DNA from: Faecalicatena orotica
Lineage (GTDB): Bacteria > Bacillota > Clostridia > Lachnospirales > Lachnospiraceae
Assembly (NCBI RefSeq): GCF_003149245.1
Contig: NZ_QGDL01000001.1
Location: 647,089 to 711,088, forward strand
DNA: 64,000 nucleotides
Direction of reading: 5' to 3'
This document shows, in pieces, positions 56,578-64,000 of the stretch. The notes under the pieces are model-generated. The model made no database searches and was not told the origin of the DNA. It saw nothing but the letters and a program-made list of their open reading frames with translations. The position numbers and the translations under genes were made by a program. Each line of letters begins with the position of its first letter. Position 1 is the stretch's first letter.

Positions 56578-56711
56578 TTCCAATTCCTCCCGTCACTTTT
56601 TCCACTACTGTTCATATATCAGGCGGGGCCCCGGGACGTACATTGTACATCCCGTTACTATCCCCCTGTTATCATCATATAACTTTTATGCACATAGTTG
56701 ATATAGAGAAT

Positions 56712-56738
56712 TGTTCAAAATACTTTGAATTTGTCCGC
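56712..56738. promoter_or_regulatory. Shared sugar-regulon site, copy 2
   Basis: ACTTTGAATTTGTCCGC (56722-56738) with the half-site TGTTC at 56712 and TGTCC at 56732 repeats the arrangement seen at 54621-54647. It lies upstream of the aldolase gene and of the divergent DUF1836 gene. Confidence 0.65.
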
Positions 56739-56822
56739 AGTGTATTAGTAGTGTATTAGTAGTTAAAAAATACTTGCCATCTAGTTTTTAATACTATATA
56801 ATAAATATATTGAGGTGAGAAT

Positions 56823-57434
56823 ATGACGATTAATACGAACGATATGCTGAACAGCATTTTAGAAAGCATCTCCCGCATTGACTATATTCATCCGGGAGAT
56901 ATTCCGAATATAGATTTATACATGGATCAGGTAACCACCTTTATGGATGCCCAGCTTAAGTCTACCAAGCGGTACAAAGACGACAAGATTCTGACGAAGA
57001 CAATGATCAACAATTACGCCAAGAACAATCTGCTTCCGCCGCCGGTTAAGAAGAAGTATACAAAGGAACATGTACTGGTCCTGATTTTTATCTATTACTT
57101 TAAGAATATCCTTTCCATCAAGGATATCGAGACATTGATGAAGCCGCTCACAAGCAAGTACTTCGACTCTGCCAGTGAACTGGATATGACACAGCTTTAT
57201 GAAGAAGTATGTGCAATGGAAAAGGCCCAGATTGAGCCACTGAAAGAAGAGCTCAAAGCGGCTTATAAGAGGGCCGAGGACTCTTTTGAAGATATCGATG
57301 TTGAGGACAAGGATTACCTGAAGCTGTTTTCCTTTATATGCAGTCTGAGTTTCGACGTTTATGTGAAGAAATTACTGATCGAGAAGATCATTGACGAATT
57401 GCCTGATCCGTCCGGCAAGGCCCCTAAAAAGTAA
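56823..57434 (+). CDS. DUF1836 protein
   Basis: A 203-aa protein with the DUF1836 core: KILTKTMINNYAKNNLLPPP and YTKEHVLVLIFIYYFKNILS. The N-terminal half resembles a MerR-like HTH and the C-terminus is charged (DELPDPSGKAPKK). Members are widespread in clostridia and may be regulators, but no function is established. GAGGTGAGAAT precedes the ATG. It is followed by a bidirectional terminator. Confidence 0.88.
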   Translation: MTINTNDMLNSILESISRIDYIHPGDIPNIDLYMDQVTTFMDAQLKSTKRYKDDKILTKTMINNYAKNNLLPPPVKKKYTKEHVLVLIFIYYFKNILSIKDIETLMKPLTSKYFDSASELDMTQLYEEVCAMEKAQIEPLKEELKAAYKRAEDSFEDIDVEDKDYLKLFSFICSLSFDVYVKKLLIEKIIDELPDPSGKAPKK

Positions 57435-57468
57435 TCGGAATTGAGTTGTCTCATGGTTTCCGTAAACA

Positions 57469-57499
57469 AAAAGAGAGATGCATCACGCATCTCTCTTTT
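57469..57499. terminator. Bidirectional terminator between DUF1836 and yerC
   Basis: AAAAGAGAGATGC and GCATCTCTCTTTT are perfect 13-bp arms with a five-base loop and A/T ends on both sides. It overlaps the last codons of the yerC-like gene. Confidence 0.85.
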
Positions 57500-57788
57500 C
57501 GCTGTGTCCTAATCTTTCAAACACCATATCGTACCCGTCATTTCCATAATTAAGTGAACGGTTCACACGGCTGATCGTTGCCGTTGAAGCACCGGTCTTT
57601 TCTGCAATTTCCAGATAAGTCTTCTGTTCCCTTAGCATCTTCGCCACTTCGAACCGCTGGGAGAGTGATAATAATTCATTGATTGTGCAGATATCTTCAA
57701 AAAAAGTATAGCACTCTTCTTTGTTTTCCAGACTTAATATGGCGCTAAACAGATAGTCCACCGCCTCTGTTCTTATCTTCTTACTCAT
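57483..57788 (-). CDS. YerC/YecD family TrpR-related protein
   Basis: A 101-aa helical DNA-binding protein: LCTINELLSLSQRFEVAKML-like helices followed by the TrpR-type HTH TYLEIAEKTGASTATISRVN and SLNYGNDGYDMVFERLG. The family is named for B. subtilis YerC, found close to pcrA, here about 8 kb away. It is presumed to be a transcriptional regulator with unknown target. No tryptophan-binding role is known. Confidence 0.9.
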   Translation of the reverse strand: MSKKIRTEAVDYLFSAILSLENKEECYTFFEDICTINELLSLSQRFEVAKMLREQKTYLEIAEKTGASTATISRVNRSLNYGNDGYDMVFERLGHSEKRDA

Positions 57789-57871
57789 ACTGCCGATCTC
57801 CTTTATCAGTCAAATGACTACCGTTACATTTTAGCACACTAAACTTGTAAAGTCCACCTTTTTATACAGAT

Positions 57872-58603
57872 TTAAGATTCACCATATTTATACAGATTGA
57901 GGTATGATTTCAGTCTCTCAAAATCAGTCGTCACGACCAGTTCTTCCGGGAAATCACAGTATTTAAGCACTTCTTCTACATTACAGAAATTACCGGCATC
58001 CACATCCATATGGGCATCGCTTCCTGTTGTAACAGGAACCTCATACTGTTTACACAGCTCCAGAAGCGTAATCGAATTTTCCCTCGTACACTGTCTTGCA
58101 CTTTTCGGACGAAGAGAAGAATTATTGATTTCCAGAAGCGTCCCTGTCTCTTTTGCAGCAAGGACAAGTGCTTCATAATCCACCGGAAAACGTCCGTCAT
58201 CAGGATGGCCAATAATATTGACATATGGTTTTTTCATAACTTCTATATAAGCTCTCGTATTTTCTTTTTCCGAATGTTCCATTCCATAGCACGGTTTATG
58301 CATGCTGGCGATTACAATATCCAGATCACGGCAGACCGATTCCGGAAGATCCAGTTTACCATTCGTGTCCATAATATTTAATTCCGATCCAAACAGCATC
58401 CGGACCCCATTCATCATTCTCGGCACAACATCCAGATTTTGAAAATAAAACGACTGGCACGAGCCGGGCATCATCGGAGCGTGTTCCGTCAGTGCAAATG
58501 CTTTCAGTCCTTTTGCCGCTGCTGCTGCCGCCATCTCACGGATTGTATTGTAGGCATGGCCGCTTGCGATTGTGTGTGCATGTGTATCTGCTTCTAATTT
58601 CAT
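57872..58603 (-). CDS. PHP-domain phosphatase (YcdX-like)
   Basis: A 243-aa TIM-barrel metalloenzyme. Metal ligands are visible in DTHAHTIASGHAY, LTEHAP, ASMHKP, IIGHPDDGRFP and GSDAHMD, in the order of the YcdX branch of PHP proteins. The family hydrolyses phosphoesters with three metal ions; the physiological substrate is unknown. I chose the ATG at 58603 because GAGGG lies six bases ahead; an ATG two codons earlier is too close to the same site. It lies 83 bases upstream of yerC, possibly in one operon. Confidence 0.9.
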   Translation of the reverse strand: MKLEADTHAHTIASGHAYNTIREMAAAAAAKGLKAFALTEHAPMMPGSCQSFYFQNLDVVPRMMNGVRMLFGSELNIMDTNGKLDLPESVCRDLDIVIASMHKPCYGMEHSEKENTRAYIEVMKKPYVNIIGHPDDGRFPVDYEALVLAAKETGTLLEINNSSLRPKSARQCTRENSITLLELCKQYEVPVTTGSDAHMDVDAGNFCNVEEVLKYCDFPEELVVTTDFERLKSYLNLYKYGES

Positions 58604-58702
58604 AATCATCCCTCTTTCCTTTTCCATTCGTTTCTAAGTATACCATATTTCTGCCAGAATACAATTTGCACTTGGGCAGATACTAATATTGAGGTGAAGC
58701 CC

Positions 58703-58927
58703 ATGTTAAATAACAAAGAAAACGAAAAAATCATTGACGATTATGATTATCTGTCAAACGCGGCATCAGCCAGAGACTGCACGGGCCTGATTCCCGCACT
58801 TCCGACATCGGAAGCAGAACTGGAGGCCTATAATGATGTATATCAGTATCAGCCCCCTGTAATTAAGGAAAAAACAGACAAACATGCCAATACGGGAAAG
58901 GGTCTTCCCCAGGATCACATTTCCTAA
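58703..58927 (+). CDS. Small hypothetical protein, 74 aa
   Basis: It begins MLNNKENEKIIDDYDYLSNA, contains SARDCTGLIPALPTSEAELE and ends in a basic tail (KHANTGKGLPQDHIS). GAGGTG is six bases before the ATG at 58703, and a strong terminator follows, so it appears to be a real gene. The family is unknown to me. Confidence 0.65.
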   Translation: MLNNKENEKIIDDYDYLSNAASARDCTGLIPALPTSEAELEAYNDVYQYQPPVIKEKTDKHANTGKGLPQDHIS

Positions 58928-58940
58928 TTAGTATTCCCCG

Positions 58941-58979
58941 AAAAGCCACCGCCATTCAACATCATATGACGGTGGCTTT
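58941..58979 (+). terminator. Terminator after the 74-aa gene
   Basis: AAAGCCACCG and CGGTGGCTTT are perfect 10-bp arms around a mostly unpaired 17-base loop, followed by T residues. Confidence 0.75.
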
Positions 58980-59124
58980 CGACATAATCCCCCGCAATAT
59001 TACATTTTTCCTTGTCCTTCCACTGACATAATGCTATAATAAAAGCGTTGTTAATCTGTTACTATTTACAGGCGTGCCTGTGTACAGTAACGTTAATCTA
59101 CCCAAGAAAGAGAGGAACGCATAA

Positions 59125-60414
59125 ATGAGATGCCCGAAATGTGGAAAAGATGTAGAATTACAAAAGAAACAAGTAGGCGTTGACGAGAATGGTAAACCTA
59201 TCTTTAACGAATACGCAATCTGCAGAGACTGCAAAAAGCAGTGGAATCTTGATAAACAAAGAGCAAAAAAAGCCGCTGATGCAAGCGCTTCTAATCATAC
59301 ACAGTCTAACGAAAGTACACCTGCACAGGTGAAACCGGCCGCAAAAGCCAGTGAGGCCAGTCCTGTTTCTGTTCCGCCGGCAAGTAAGAAAGCCCCGGTC
59401 AAAAAAGACACGCCTGAGAATGCACAGGTGAAAAAAGCGGCCCCTAAGAAAAGGCCTGTGTCACCTGATGCAAAGCCTGTACCTCCGGCACAAAAAGCCG
59501 CTGCTCCGGTAAAATCCAGCAATCCGGATGCCGCTCCGGTAAAAAAAGCTGCTCCGTCATCTAAACCGGTTCCTCCCGTTAAATCAGCACCTAAGGAGAA
59601 AACCTCGGCTCCGGCAAAGAGACCTGTTTCCGGTGTAACTGCCGGCCCAGTTTCCAAAACCGGGCCTGACGGAAAACCCGTCCAGAGAAAACGGCCTGTT
59701 TCTTCTGATACCGGTTCACGCAAACCTGCCGGTGAAAATACGCAGCAGCGCTACAGCAATATCCCACCTGAAAAGGTTCGGGTAAAAAGAGAGAAAGCTG
59801 TCCGTGACAGTTATGAAGACATGCTCGCTTCTGATCCTAACAGAAAGCCTGTAAAGAAAAAGAGACCCGCTTCACCTGAGGAAGAGGCACCAAAGAAGAG
59901 ACCTGCCGCGTCCGGCCCTGCCCCTGCCCGTAAAAAGCAGGCTCCACAGCCAGTTCAGAAGGCTCCTGTCGAAAAGGAAGAACCGAAGCCGAAATTCAGG
60001 CTGGTTCGCATTATCTTTGGTATTATCTCCATCGTGGCATTTGGATTCTTTGCATATAAGGCACTTATTGCAGGGCTGAATAACATATCAGATGGATCTA
60101 ATGCTACAACAGGTACGATTTATATTGTACTTGCACTCTGCATGCTTGTATCCGGCCTTCTTCTTTTGATTATGCAGAAGAAGCATACTATTTTTGCCTT
60201 CCTTCTGCCGCTGATTTTTTATGCGGGCGGCGCTGTTTTTGCATTCTTAAAACGTGGCGATGACAAGTTCCTTTTGTATGGTGCAGTCGCAGGCGGTGTC
60301 TTCGCTGTCATCTTCCTTGTGCTCACAATTGCTTCGAAAAGAAGTGATGATGAGTATGACTACGATGATGACGATTATGACGATCCGTTTGAAGAAGATC
60401 ACGATAACTATTAA
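59125..60414 (+). CDS. Zinc-ribbon, Lys/Pro/Ala-rich, multi-span membrane protein
   Basis: A 429-aa protein in three parts. Residues 1-40 form a zinc ribbon (RCPKCGKDVEL, CRDCKKQWNL). Residues 45-285 are a low-complexity Lys-Pro-Ala-Val linker with repeated KKAAP, KKRPVS and APVK units. The last 130 residues hold four hydrophobic segments (FGIISIVAFGFFAYKALIAG; YIVLALCMLVSGLLLLIMQ) and an acidic tail (DDDDYDDPFEEDHDNY). A cytoplasmic zinc finger tethered by a long disordered linker to the membrane is implied. Function is unknown. AGAGAGGAACGC precedes the ATG. Confidence 0.8.
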   Translation: MRCPKCGKDVELQKKQVGVDENGKPIFNEYAICRDCKKQWNLDKQRAKKAADASASNHTQSNESTPAQVKPAAKASEASPVSVPPASKKAPVKKDTPENAQVKKAAPKKRPVSPDAKPVPPAQKAAAPVKSSNPDAAPVKKAAPSSKPVPPVKSAPKEKTSAPAKRPVSGVTAGPVSKTGPDGKPVQRKRPVSSDTGSRKPAGENTQQRYSNIPPEKVRVKREKAVRDSYEDMLASDPNRKPVKKKRPASPEEEAPKKRPAASGPAPARKKQAPQPVQKAPVEKEEPKPKFRLVRIIFGIISIVAFGFFAYKALIAGLNNISDGSNATTGTIYIVLALCMLVSGLLLLIMQKKHTIFAFLLPLIFYAGGAVFAFLKRGDDKFLLYGAVAGGVFAVIFLVLTIASKRSDDEYDYDDDDYDDPFEEDHDNY

Positions 60415-60420
60415 AGTCAA

Positions 60421-60487
60421 ACATCCGGGGAATGTGGTGATTCCTATAAGTCAGCTTATAGGTCACTACATTCCCCGGATGTTTTTT
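60421..60487 (+). terminator. Large terminator hairpin
   Basis: ACATCCGGGGAATGT pairs with ACATTCCCCGGATGT, with an inner CCTATAAG/CTTATAGG stem, and a TTTTTT run follows. It directly follows the membrane protein gene. Confidence 0.9.
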
Positions 60488-60572
60488 GTGTAAATTTAGA
60501 AGTCACCATATCCCTTGTTTGCAGAAAACAGATGGTTCGTGCTGCTCTGCGAACTATCGGGCAGATAACAGA

Positions 60573-61598
60573 TTACGGTCTTTTGTCAAAATATCCTTTC
60601 ATATTCTCCACGGCTTCTTCCAACTCCGGCATATTCTCACTCACAAGGTTAATGCCGCAGTATTCACAGAGATCCTCCAGTGCCGAGAATATCCATGCGT
60701 TTCTCGCTTTCACCGTTTTTATCCTTCCATACTGTTCTATGAACTGCACCAGGAAGTTCAGTGAAATATCAATCTCGTCATCTTCCGGACCCATCATTTC
60801 CACGGTAATCACCATACCACTGTCACCATCGACGGCCATAAACAGAAGTGGATTAATGGGACGGTCATATCCGCTCTCCTTCACCCCGCCGTTCAGATAA
60901 ATAAAGTCAAGCTGAAGCTCTCCATCTATCAGTGGTCTCTTCTGCAGTTTCTTTTTCAGGATCTCATCTTCCAGTTCTACAATAGGATATTCTGTCCCGG
61001 CATCATCAGGAAGACCGTGTATCTCTGATTTCCAGCATTGTTCCTTCTCATGATAGATATACCAGAAGCATTCCCCTGACTCGTAATCCACCGGTATGTC
61101 ATTCTCACGGTATTCCCTGACTGCGGCCGCAAGCCCCTTGTAAACCCGGATCAATTCTTCCACTTCGTCCTCATCCGGAGTATACGGCATATACCGCCGT
61201 TTGAACGACAGGAAATACATCCATTGCCCCCTGCCCCGGAATGAAAGCCCCAGCTCCTTAATCACCTTCTTCTGCTGGGGCGGCACTTCATCCCTGTCCC
61301 CCAAATAGCAGGTCAGATTATTCTGTTCAAACATCGCATACTCAGAAGATATCCCGGTTATCTCAGTAGCTGTAAGCATTTCAAAATCCTTCAGGCCTTC
61401 ATAGCCGCTGTATACACTGATCCCATAGCAGGAACCGCCTTTTCCCATCACACTGCAGAAAAAAGGTTCCTTGCGTCCTTTCGGACATATAACGATCAAA
61501 TCCATATCCCAGAAATCCTTCCAGGGTTCTAACCCCTTCAATTCTATTCCCAGTTCATACAGCTCTTTCCATTGTTCAAGTGATGCTTCTTTCCTCAT
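60573..61598 (-). CDS. DUF7309/DUF6930-type hypothetical protein
   Basis: A 341-aa soluble protein. The N-terminal half contains LYELGIELKGLEPWKDFWDM and PFFCSVMGKGGSCYGISVY; the C-terminal half has PLLFMAVDGDSGMVITVEMM and AWIFSALEDLCEYCGINLV. This two-domain plan matches proteins annotated DUF7309 plus DUF6930 in Firmicutes, with no known function; I assign it by resemblance. No signal peptide or membrane segment is visible. It stands alone between two plus-strand genes. Confidence 0.7.
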   Translation of the reverse strand: MRKEASLEQWKELYELGIELKGLEPWKDFWDMDLIVICPKGRKEPFFCSVMGKGGSCYGISVYSGYEGLKDFEMLTATEITGISSEYAMFEQNNLTCYLGDRDEVPPQQKKVIKELGLSFRGRGQWMYFLSFKRRYMPYTPDEDEVEELIRVYKGLAAAVREYRENDIPVDYESGECFWYIYHEKEQCWKSEIHGLPDDAGTEYPIVELEDEILKKKLQKRPLIDGELQLDFIYLNGGVKESGYDRPINPLLFMAVDGDSGMVITVEMMGPEDDEIDISLNFLVQFIEQYGRIKTVKARNAWIFSALEDLCEYCGINLVSENMPELEEAVENMKGYFDKRP

Positions 61599-61775
61599 AT
61601 AAACTCCTTCGTATTCGGAATCTTATAGTTTATTGTTACTTCCATCATATCAAAACCAGTCGCAAATTACCACATATTATTCCCGATTCGGAATCCGATT
61701 ATCTTTGTTTCTGGAACCGATTCCTGAATTTCTCATATATTATAAGTGATTGAATTATGTTACAGGAGGAAATTT

Positions 61776-62828
61776 ATGAAAAAGCGTATACTTGCCGTAC
61801 TTCTGTGTGCGGCTATGATCATGGCTGCCCTGAGTGCCTGCGGCTCGAAGGATACCGGAAAAGAGACTTCTGCAAATACGAAGTCAGGAACAGAGAAGGA
61901 TGATACTCAGAAAGAAATGATGGATGTTACCTTAAACGAAGTTGCACACTCCATTTTTTATGCGCCAATGTATGTGGCCGTGGAAGAAGGATATTTTGCA
62001 GATGAAGGGATTAATCTCGATTTGGTATGCGGATTTGGTGCAGATAAGACCATGACCGCTGTCCTTTCAGGTGAGGCTGACATCGGTTTCATGGGTTCTG
62101 AGGCTTCTATTTATACTTATAATGAAGGTGCCAACGACTATGTTGTCAATTTTGCACAACTCACCCAGCGTGCGGGGAATTTCCTTGTTGCACGTGAGGA
62201 AATGCCGGACTTCTCATGGGATGCTCTCAAAGGCAGCACCGTTCTCGGCGGAAGAAAAGGCGGCATGCCGGAGATGGTCTTCGAGTATATCCTGAAGGAG
62301 AACGGAATCGACCCGGCAAAGGATCTGGAAATCAATCAAAGCATCGACTTTGGCTCAACTGCTGCAGCCTTCGCAGAGGGAAAAGCAGACTATACAGTTG
62401 AATTTGAACCCGGTGCAACTTCTCTGGAATCAGAAGGAAAAGGCTATGTCGTTGCTTCTCTCGGCGAAGACAGCGGCTACGTACCTTACACCGCTTACAG
62501 TGCAAAACAGAGCTATATCGAGAAAAACCCTGACGTCATTCAGGGATTTACCAACGCACTCCAGAAAGGAATGGACTACGTTCAGTCACACACTCCGGAA
62601 GAAATTGCCGAAGTAATTGAACCTCAGTTCCCGGAAACAGATTTAAAAACAATCACCACGATTGTTACCAGATACTATGATCAGGATACATGGAAAGATA
62701 ATCTGGTATTTGAGGAAGACAGTTTTAATCTGCTCCAGGATATACTGGAAAGTGCAGGAGAATTGGAACAAAGGGCTCCTTACGCAGATCTCGTGACAAC
62801 TGAATTTGCTGAAAAAGCAGCGAAATAA
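61776..62828 (+). CDS. ABC transporter substrate-binding lipoprotein (NMT1/SsuA type)
   Basis: A 350-aa protein with a lipoprotein signal (KKRILAVLLCAAMIMAALSAC, lipobox LSAC) and the NMT1/THI5-like fold: EVAHSIFYAPMYVAVEEGYF, GFGADKTMTAVLSGEADIGF and YFADEGINLDLV. Proteins of this type bind thiamine precursors, sulfonates or other small molecules outside the membrane and pass them to an ABC permease. No permease or ATPase gene is adjacent and a terminator follows, so it is an orphan here. CAGGAGGAAATT precedes the ATG at 61776. Confidence 0.9.
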   Translation: MKKRILAVLLCAAMIMAALSACGSKDTGKETSANTKSGTEKDDTQKEMMDVTLNEVAHSIFYAPMYVAVEEGYFADEGINLDLVCGFGADKTMTAVLSGEADIGFMGSEASIYTYNEGANDYVVNFAQLTQRAGNFLVAREEMPDFSWDALKGSTVLGGRKGGMPEMVFEYILKENGIDPAKDLEINQSIDFGSTAAAFAEGKADYTVEFEPGATSLESEGKGYVVASLGEDSGYVPYTAYSAKQSYIEKNPDVIQGFTNALQKGMDYVQSHTPEEIAEVIEPQFPETDLKTITTIVTRYYDQDTWKDNLVFEEDSFNLLQDILESAGELEQRAPYADLVTTEFAEKAAK

Positions 62829-62843
62829 TTGTCAGATGCCCTA

Positions 62844-62878
62844 TCCGGCCGGAAAACCAGCTTCTATTTCCGGCCGGA
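62844..62878. terminator. Terminator between convergent genes
   Basis: TCCGGCCGGAAA and TTTCCGGCCGGA are perfect 12-bp arms around an 11-base loop. The convergent position suggests it serves the lipoprotein gene and possibly the flavoprotein gene. Confidence 0.8.
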
Positions 62879-62917
62879 CAAAATCCAAATTCTGCTGCAC
62901 TGCCCCATGCATTTTAA

Positions 62918-63535
62918 CTATCTTATAAAATTAGTACCGATTCTTTCTTCCTTTTCCGGCAGCCCGTATTTTTCTTTGCCAAGTGCAATGCTCTTCATCA
63001 GAAAAGACATATTCGCTGCCAGTGTCCGCATAATCTGCAGCCCTTCTTCATCCTGTACTGCCTCACCGGCATTGTTCCCATGAAGGCTGTTCCAGTACTG
63101 GCTGGACGCTACAGGCATCCCGCAGATGGTAAAATATTTATTCAATTCGTCAAATGTCGATGATAATCCGCCCCTTCTCGCAGTCACAACACTTGCCCCT
63201 GTTTTCATCGTTTTATCAAAGGATGTGCTGTAAAAGAGCCTGTCAAGCAGTGCAATCAATGTGGCATTTGCAGACGCATAATAAACAGGACTGGATACCA
63301 CCAGACCATCTGCGGCCTCGAATTTAGGGGCTATCTCATTCACCAAATCATCTATCACACATTTACCGTGTTCGAAGCAGTAACCACAGGCCATACATCC
63401 CCTGACAGCCTGATTTCCAACCTGAATCACTTCTGTCTCAATCTCATTCTGGTGAAAAACCTTCACCATCTCCTGAAGGGCAATGTAATTGCTTCCCTTT
63501 GCATGTGGACTTCCGTTTAATAATAGTACTTTCAT
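62918..63535 (-). CDS. NAD(P)H-dependent FMN reductase-like flavoprotein
   Basis: A 205-aa flavodoxin-fold protein: the FMN loop LNGSPHAKGSNYIALQEM, the cysteine cluster GCMACGYCFEHGKC and the flavin-edge SSPVYYASANATLIALLDRL. The multi-cysteine patch is that of iron-sulfur flavoproteins; the longer C-terminus (QIMRTLAANMSFLMKSIALG) is typical of the NADPH-dependent branch. It probably reduces quinones or nitro compounds. It follows the AEC transporter gene by 47 bases in the same direction. Confidence 0.88.
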   Translation of the reverse strand: MKVLLLNGSPHAKGSNYIALQEMVKVFHQNEIETEVIQVGNQAVRGCMACGYCFEHGKCVIDDLVNEIAPKFEAADGLVVSSPVYYASANATLIALLDRLFYSTSFDKTMKTGASVVTARRGGLSSTFDELNKYFTICGMPVASSQYWNSLHGNNAGEAVQDEEGLQIMRTLAANMSFLMKSIALGKEKYGLPEKEERIGTNFIR

Positions 63536-63582
63536 AAATCCTTCCTCCTTTTACAATAAAATATCGTTCTAATCCATCCGCT

Positions 63583-64000
63583 TTACAGCATTCCCATGTT
63601 CTTGAGAATATAGAGCCAGCCTGTCAGACTGAAAGCGCTGAACAGTGTAGTCAGCATGACCACGCTGGACGTCAGAATGCCTTCGTGCTTCATATTTTTT
63701 GCCATGACAAAGCAGCTTACGGTTGTGGCCGAACCCAGCATAACCAGGATGGCTACGAGTTCTTCTTTCCGAAACCCCATTTTCACAGCCAGCGGCAGGA
63801 ACAGGGCACAGTATCCAATCAGTTTCATAAAGGCCGCCAGAAGGGCCGGGCGTACTTTAGAAAATGCTTTCTTAATATCAAAGGTGGCCCCCATTGCCAT
63901 AAGCCCCATCGGGGTAGCCATTGCCGCTACACTTGTTACGGTTTTTTCCATAACGGGCGGCATCGGGATTCTAAGCAGGGACCAGAGAATTCCGGCAGCT
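63583..64000 (-). CDS. AEC-family (auxin efflux carrier) transporter, C-terminal part
   Basis: About 138 codons of a membrane protein open to the window edge. The segments PMGLMAMGATFDIKKA, AAFMKLIGYCALFLPLAVKM and ELVAILVMLGSATTVSCFVM match the C-terminal bundle of AEC transporters, which carry organic acids or amino acids across the membrane. The N-terminal half lies outside the window. It ends upstream of the flavoprotein gene and may be co-transcribed with it. Confidence 0.85.
   Translation of the reverse strand, partial: AAGILWSLLRIPMPPVMEKTVTSVAAMATPMGLMAMGATFDIKKAFSKVRPALLAAFMKLIGYCALFLPLAVKMGFRKEELVAILVMLGSATTVSCFVMAKNMKHEGILTSSVVMLTTLFSAFSLTGWLYILKNMGML

Overview
The window looks like a chromosomal segment of a low-to-mid GC Gram-positive anaerobe of the Clostridia, most likely a Lachnospiraceae-type gut commensal. 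The evidence is the strong AGGAGG ribosome binding sites, the sigma-A type promoters, the clostridial conjugative-element genes (Maff2, Cys-rich KTR, DUF4180, large serine recombinase with an extended C-terminus) and housekeeping genes of firmicute type (pcrA, RlmCD, YerC/TrpR-like, DUF1836, PHP hydrolase). No rRNA, tRNA or CRISPR array was seen.

Layout. (a) 1-3.6 kb: a sugar-utilisation locus with an FGGY kinase (cut by the window edge), a zinc alcohol/polyol dehydrogenase and a ROK repressor in one operon, divergent from a UlaG-like lactonase, with a palindromic operator candidate between them. (b) 3.7-9.4 kb: a RhuM remnant, a MazG-like pyrophosphohydrolase, a flavoprotein, an alpha/beta hydrolase and its MarR regulator (two near-identical operators), an MBL hydrolase and two unknown proteins. 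(c) 9.5-18.9 kb: a graveyard containing a broken HNH restriction endonuclease, a deleted rhuM, an IS4 transposase tail fused into a phage/plasmid primase, and a phage replication module (DUF2800, DUF2815, family A DNA polymerase) riddled with nonsense codons and frameshifts. (d) 19-28.8 kb: one intact minus-strand defence operon, NACHT NTPase - small HTH protein - hsdM - hsdS - 206-aa accessory protein - hsdR. (e) 29-34.9 kb: plasmid/ICE-type partition genes (parA, parB with a damaged start, SymE-like), an intact RhuM and AbiH. (f) 35-44.8 kb: remains of an integrative conjugative element (serine recombinase, MazF, sigma-like protein, KTR, DUF4180, MATE pump with TetR regulator, an XRE regulator fused to a conjugation-protein tail, Maff2), a frameshifted gene and a tyrosine integrase with an amber codon, ending at the 3' end of rlmCD. 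(g) 44.9-64 kb: core chromosome with rlmCD, pcrA, a catalytically atypical HPr, a second sugar operon (isomerase, kinase, DUF4432 epimerase, class II aldolase, AraC/PocR activator), YerC, PHP hydrolase, a substrate-binding lipoprotein, a flavoprotein and an AEC transporter cut by the edge.

How it works together. Regions c-f form a composite, mostly immobilised genomic island whose best-preserved parts are defence genes. The most interesting object is hsdS: it encodes three target-recognition domains instead of two, and a run of eight 4-bp units sits exactly between domains 2 and 3. Gain or loss of one unit would give a stop within a few codons, so the gene can switch between a canonical two-TRD subunit and a three-TRD form. 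A separate duplicated 12-bp unit encodes a LIAE-LIAE helix repeat resembling the specificity-changing TAEL repeats of EcoR124. This phase-variable system is co-transcribed with a NACHT NTPase. On the right flank, a shared 17-bp sequence upstream of both sugar transcription units suggests a common regulon of the AraC/PocR protein.
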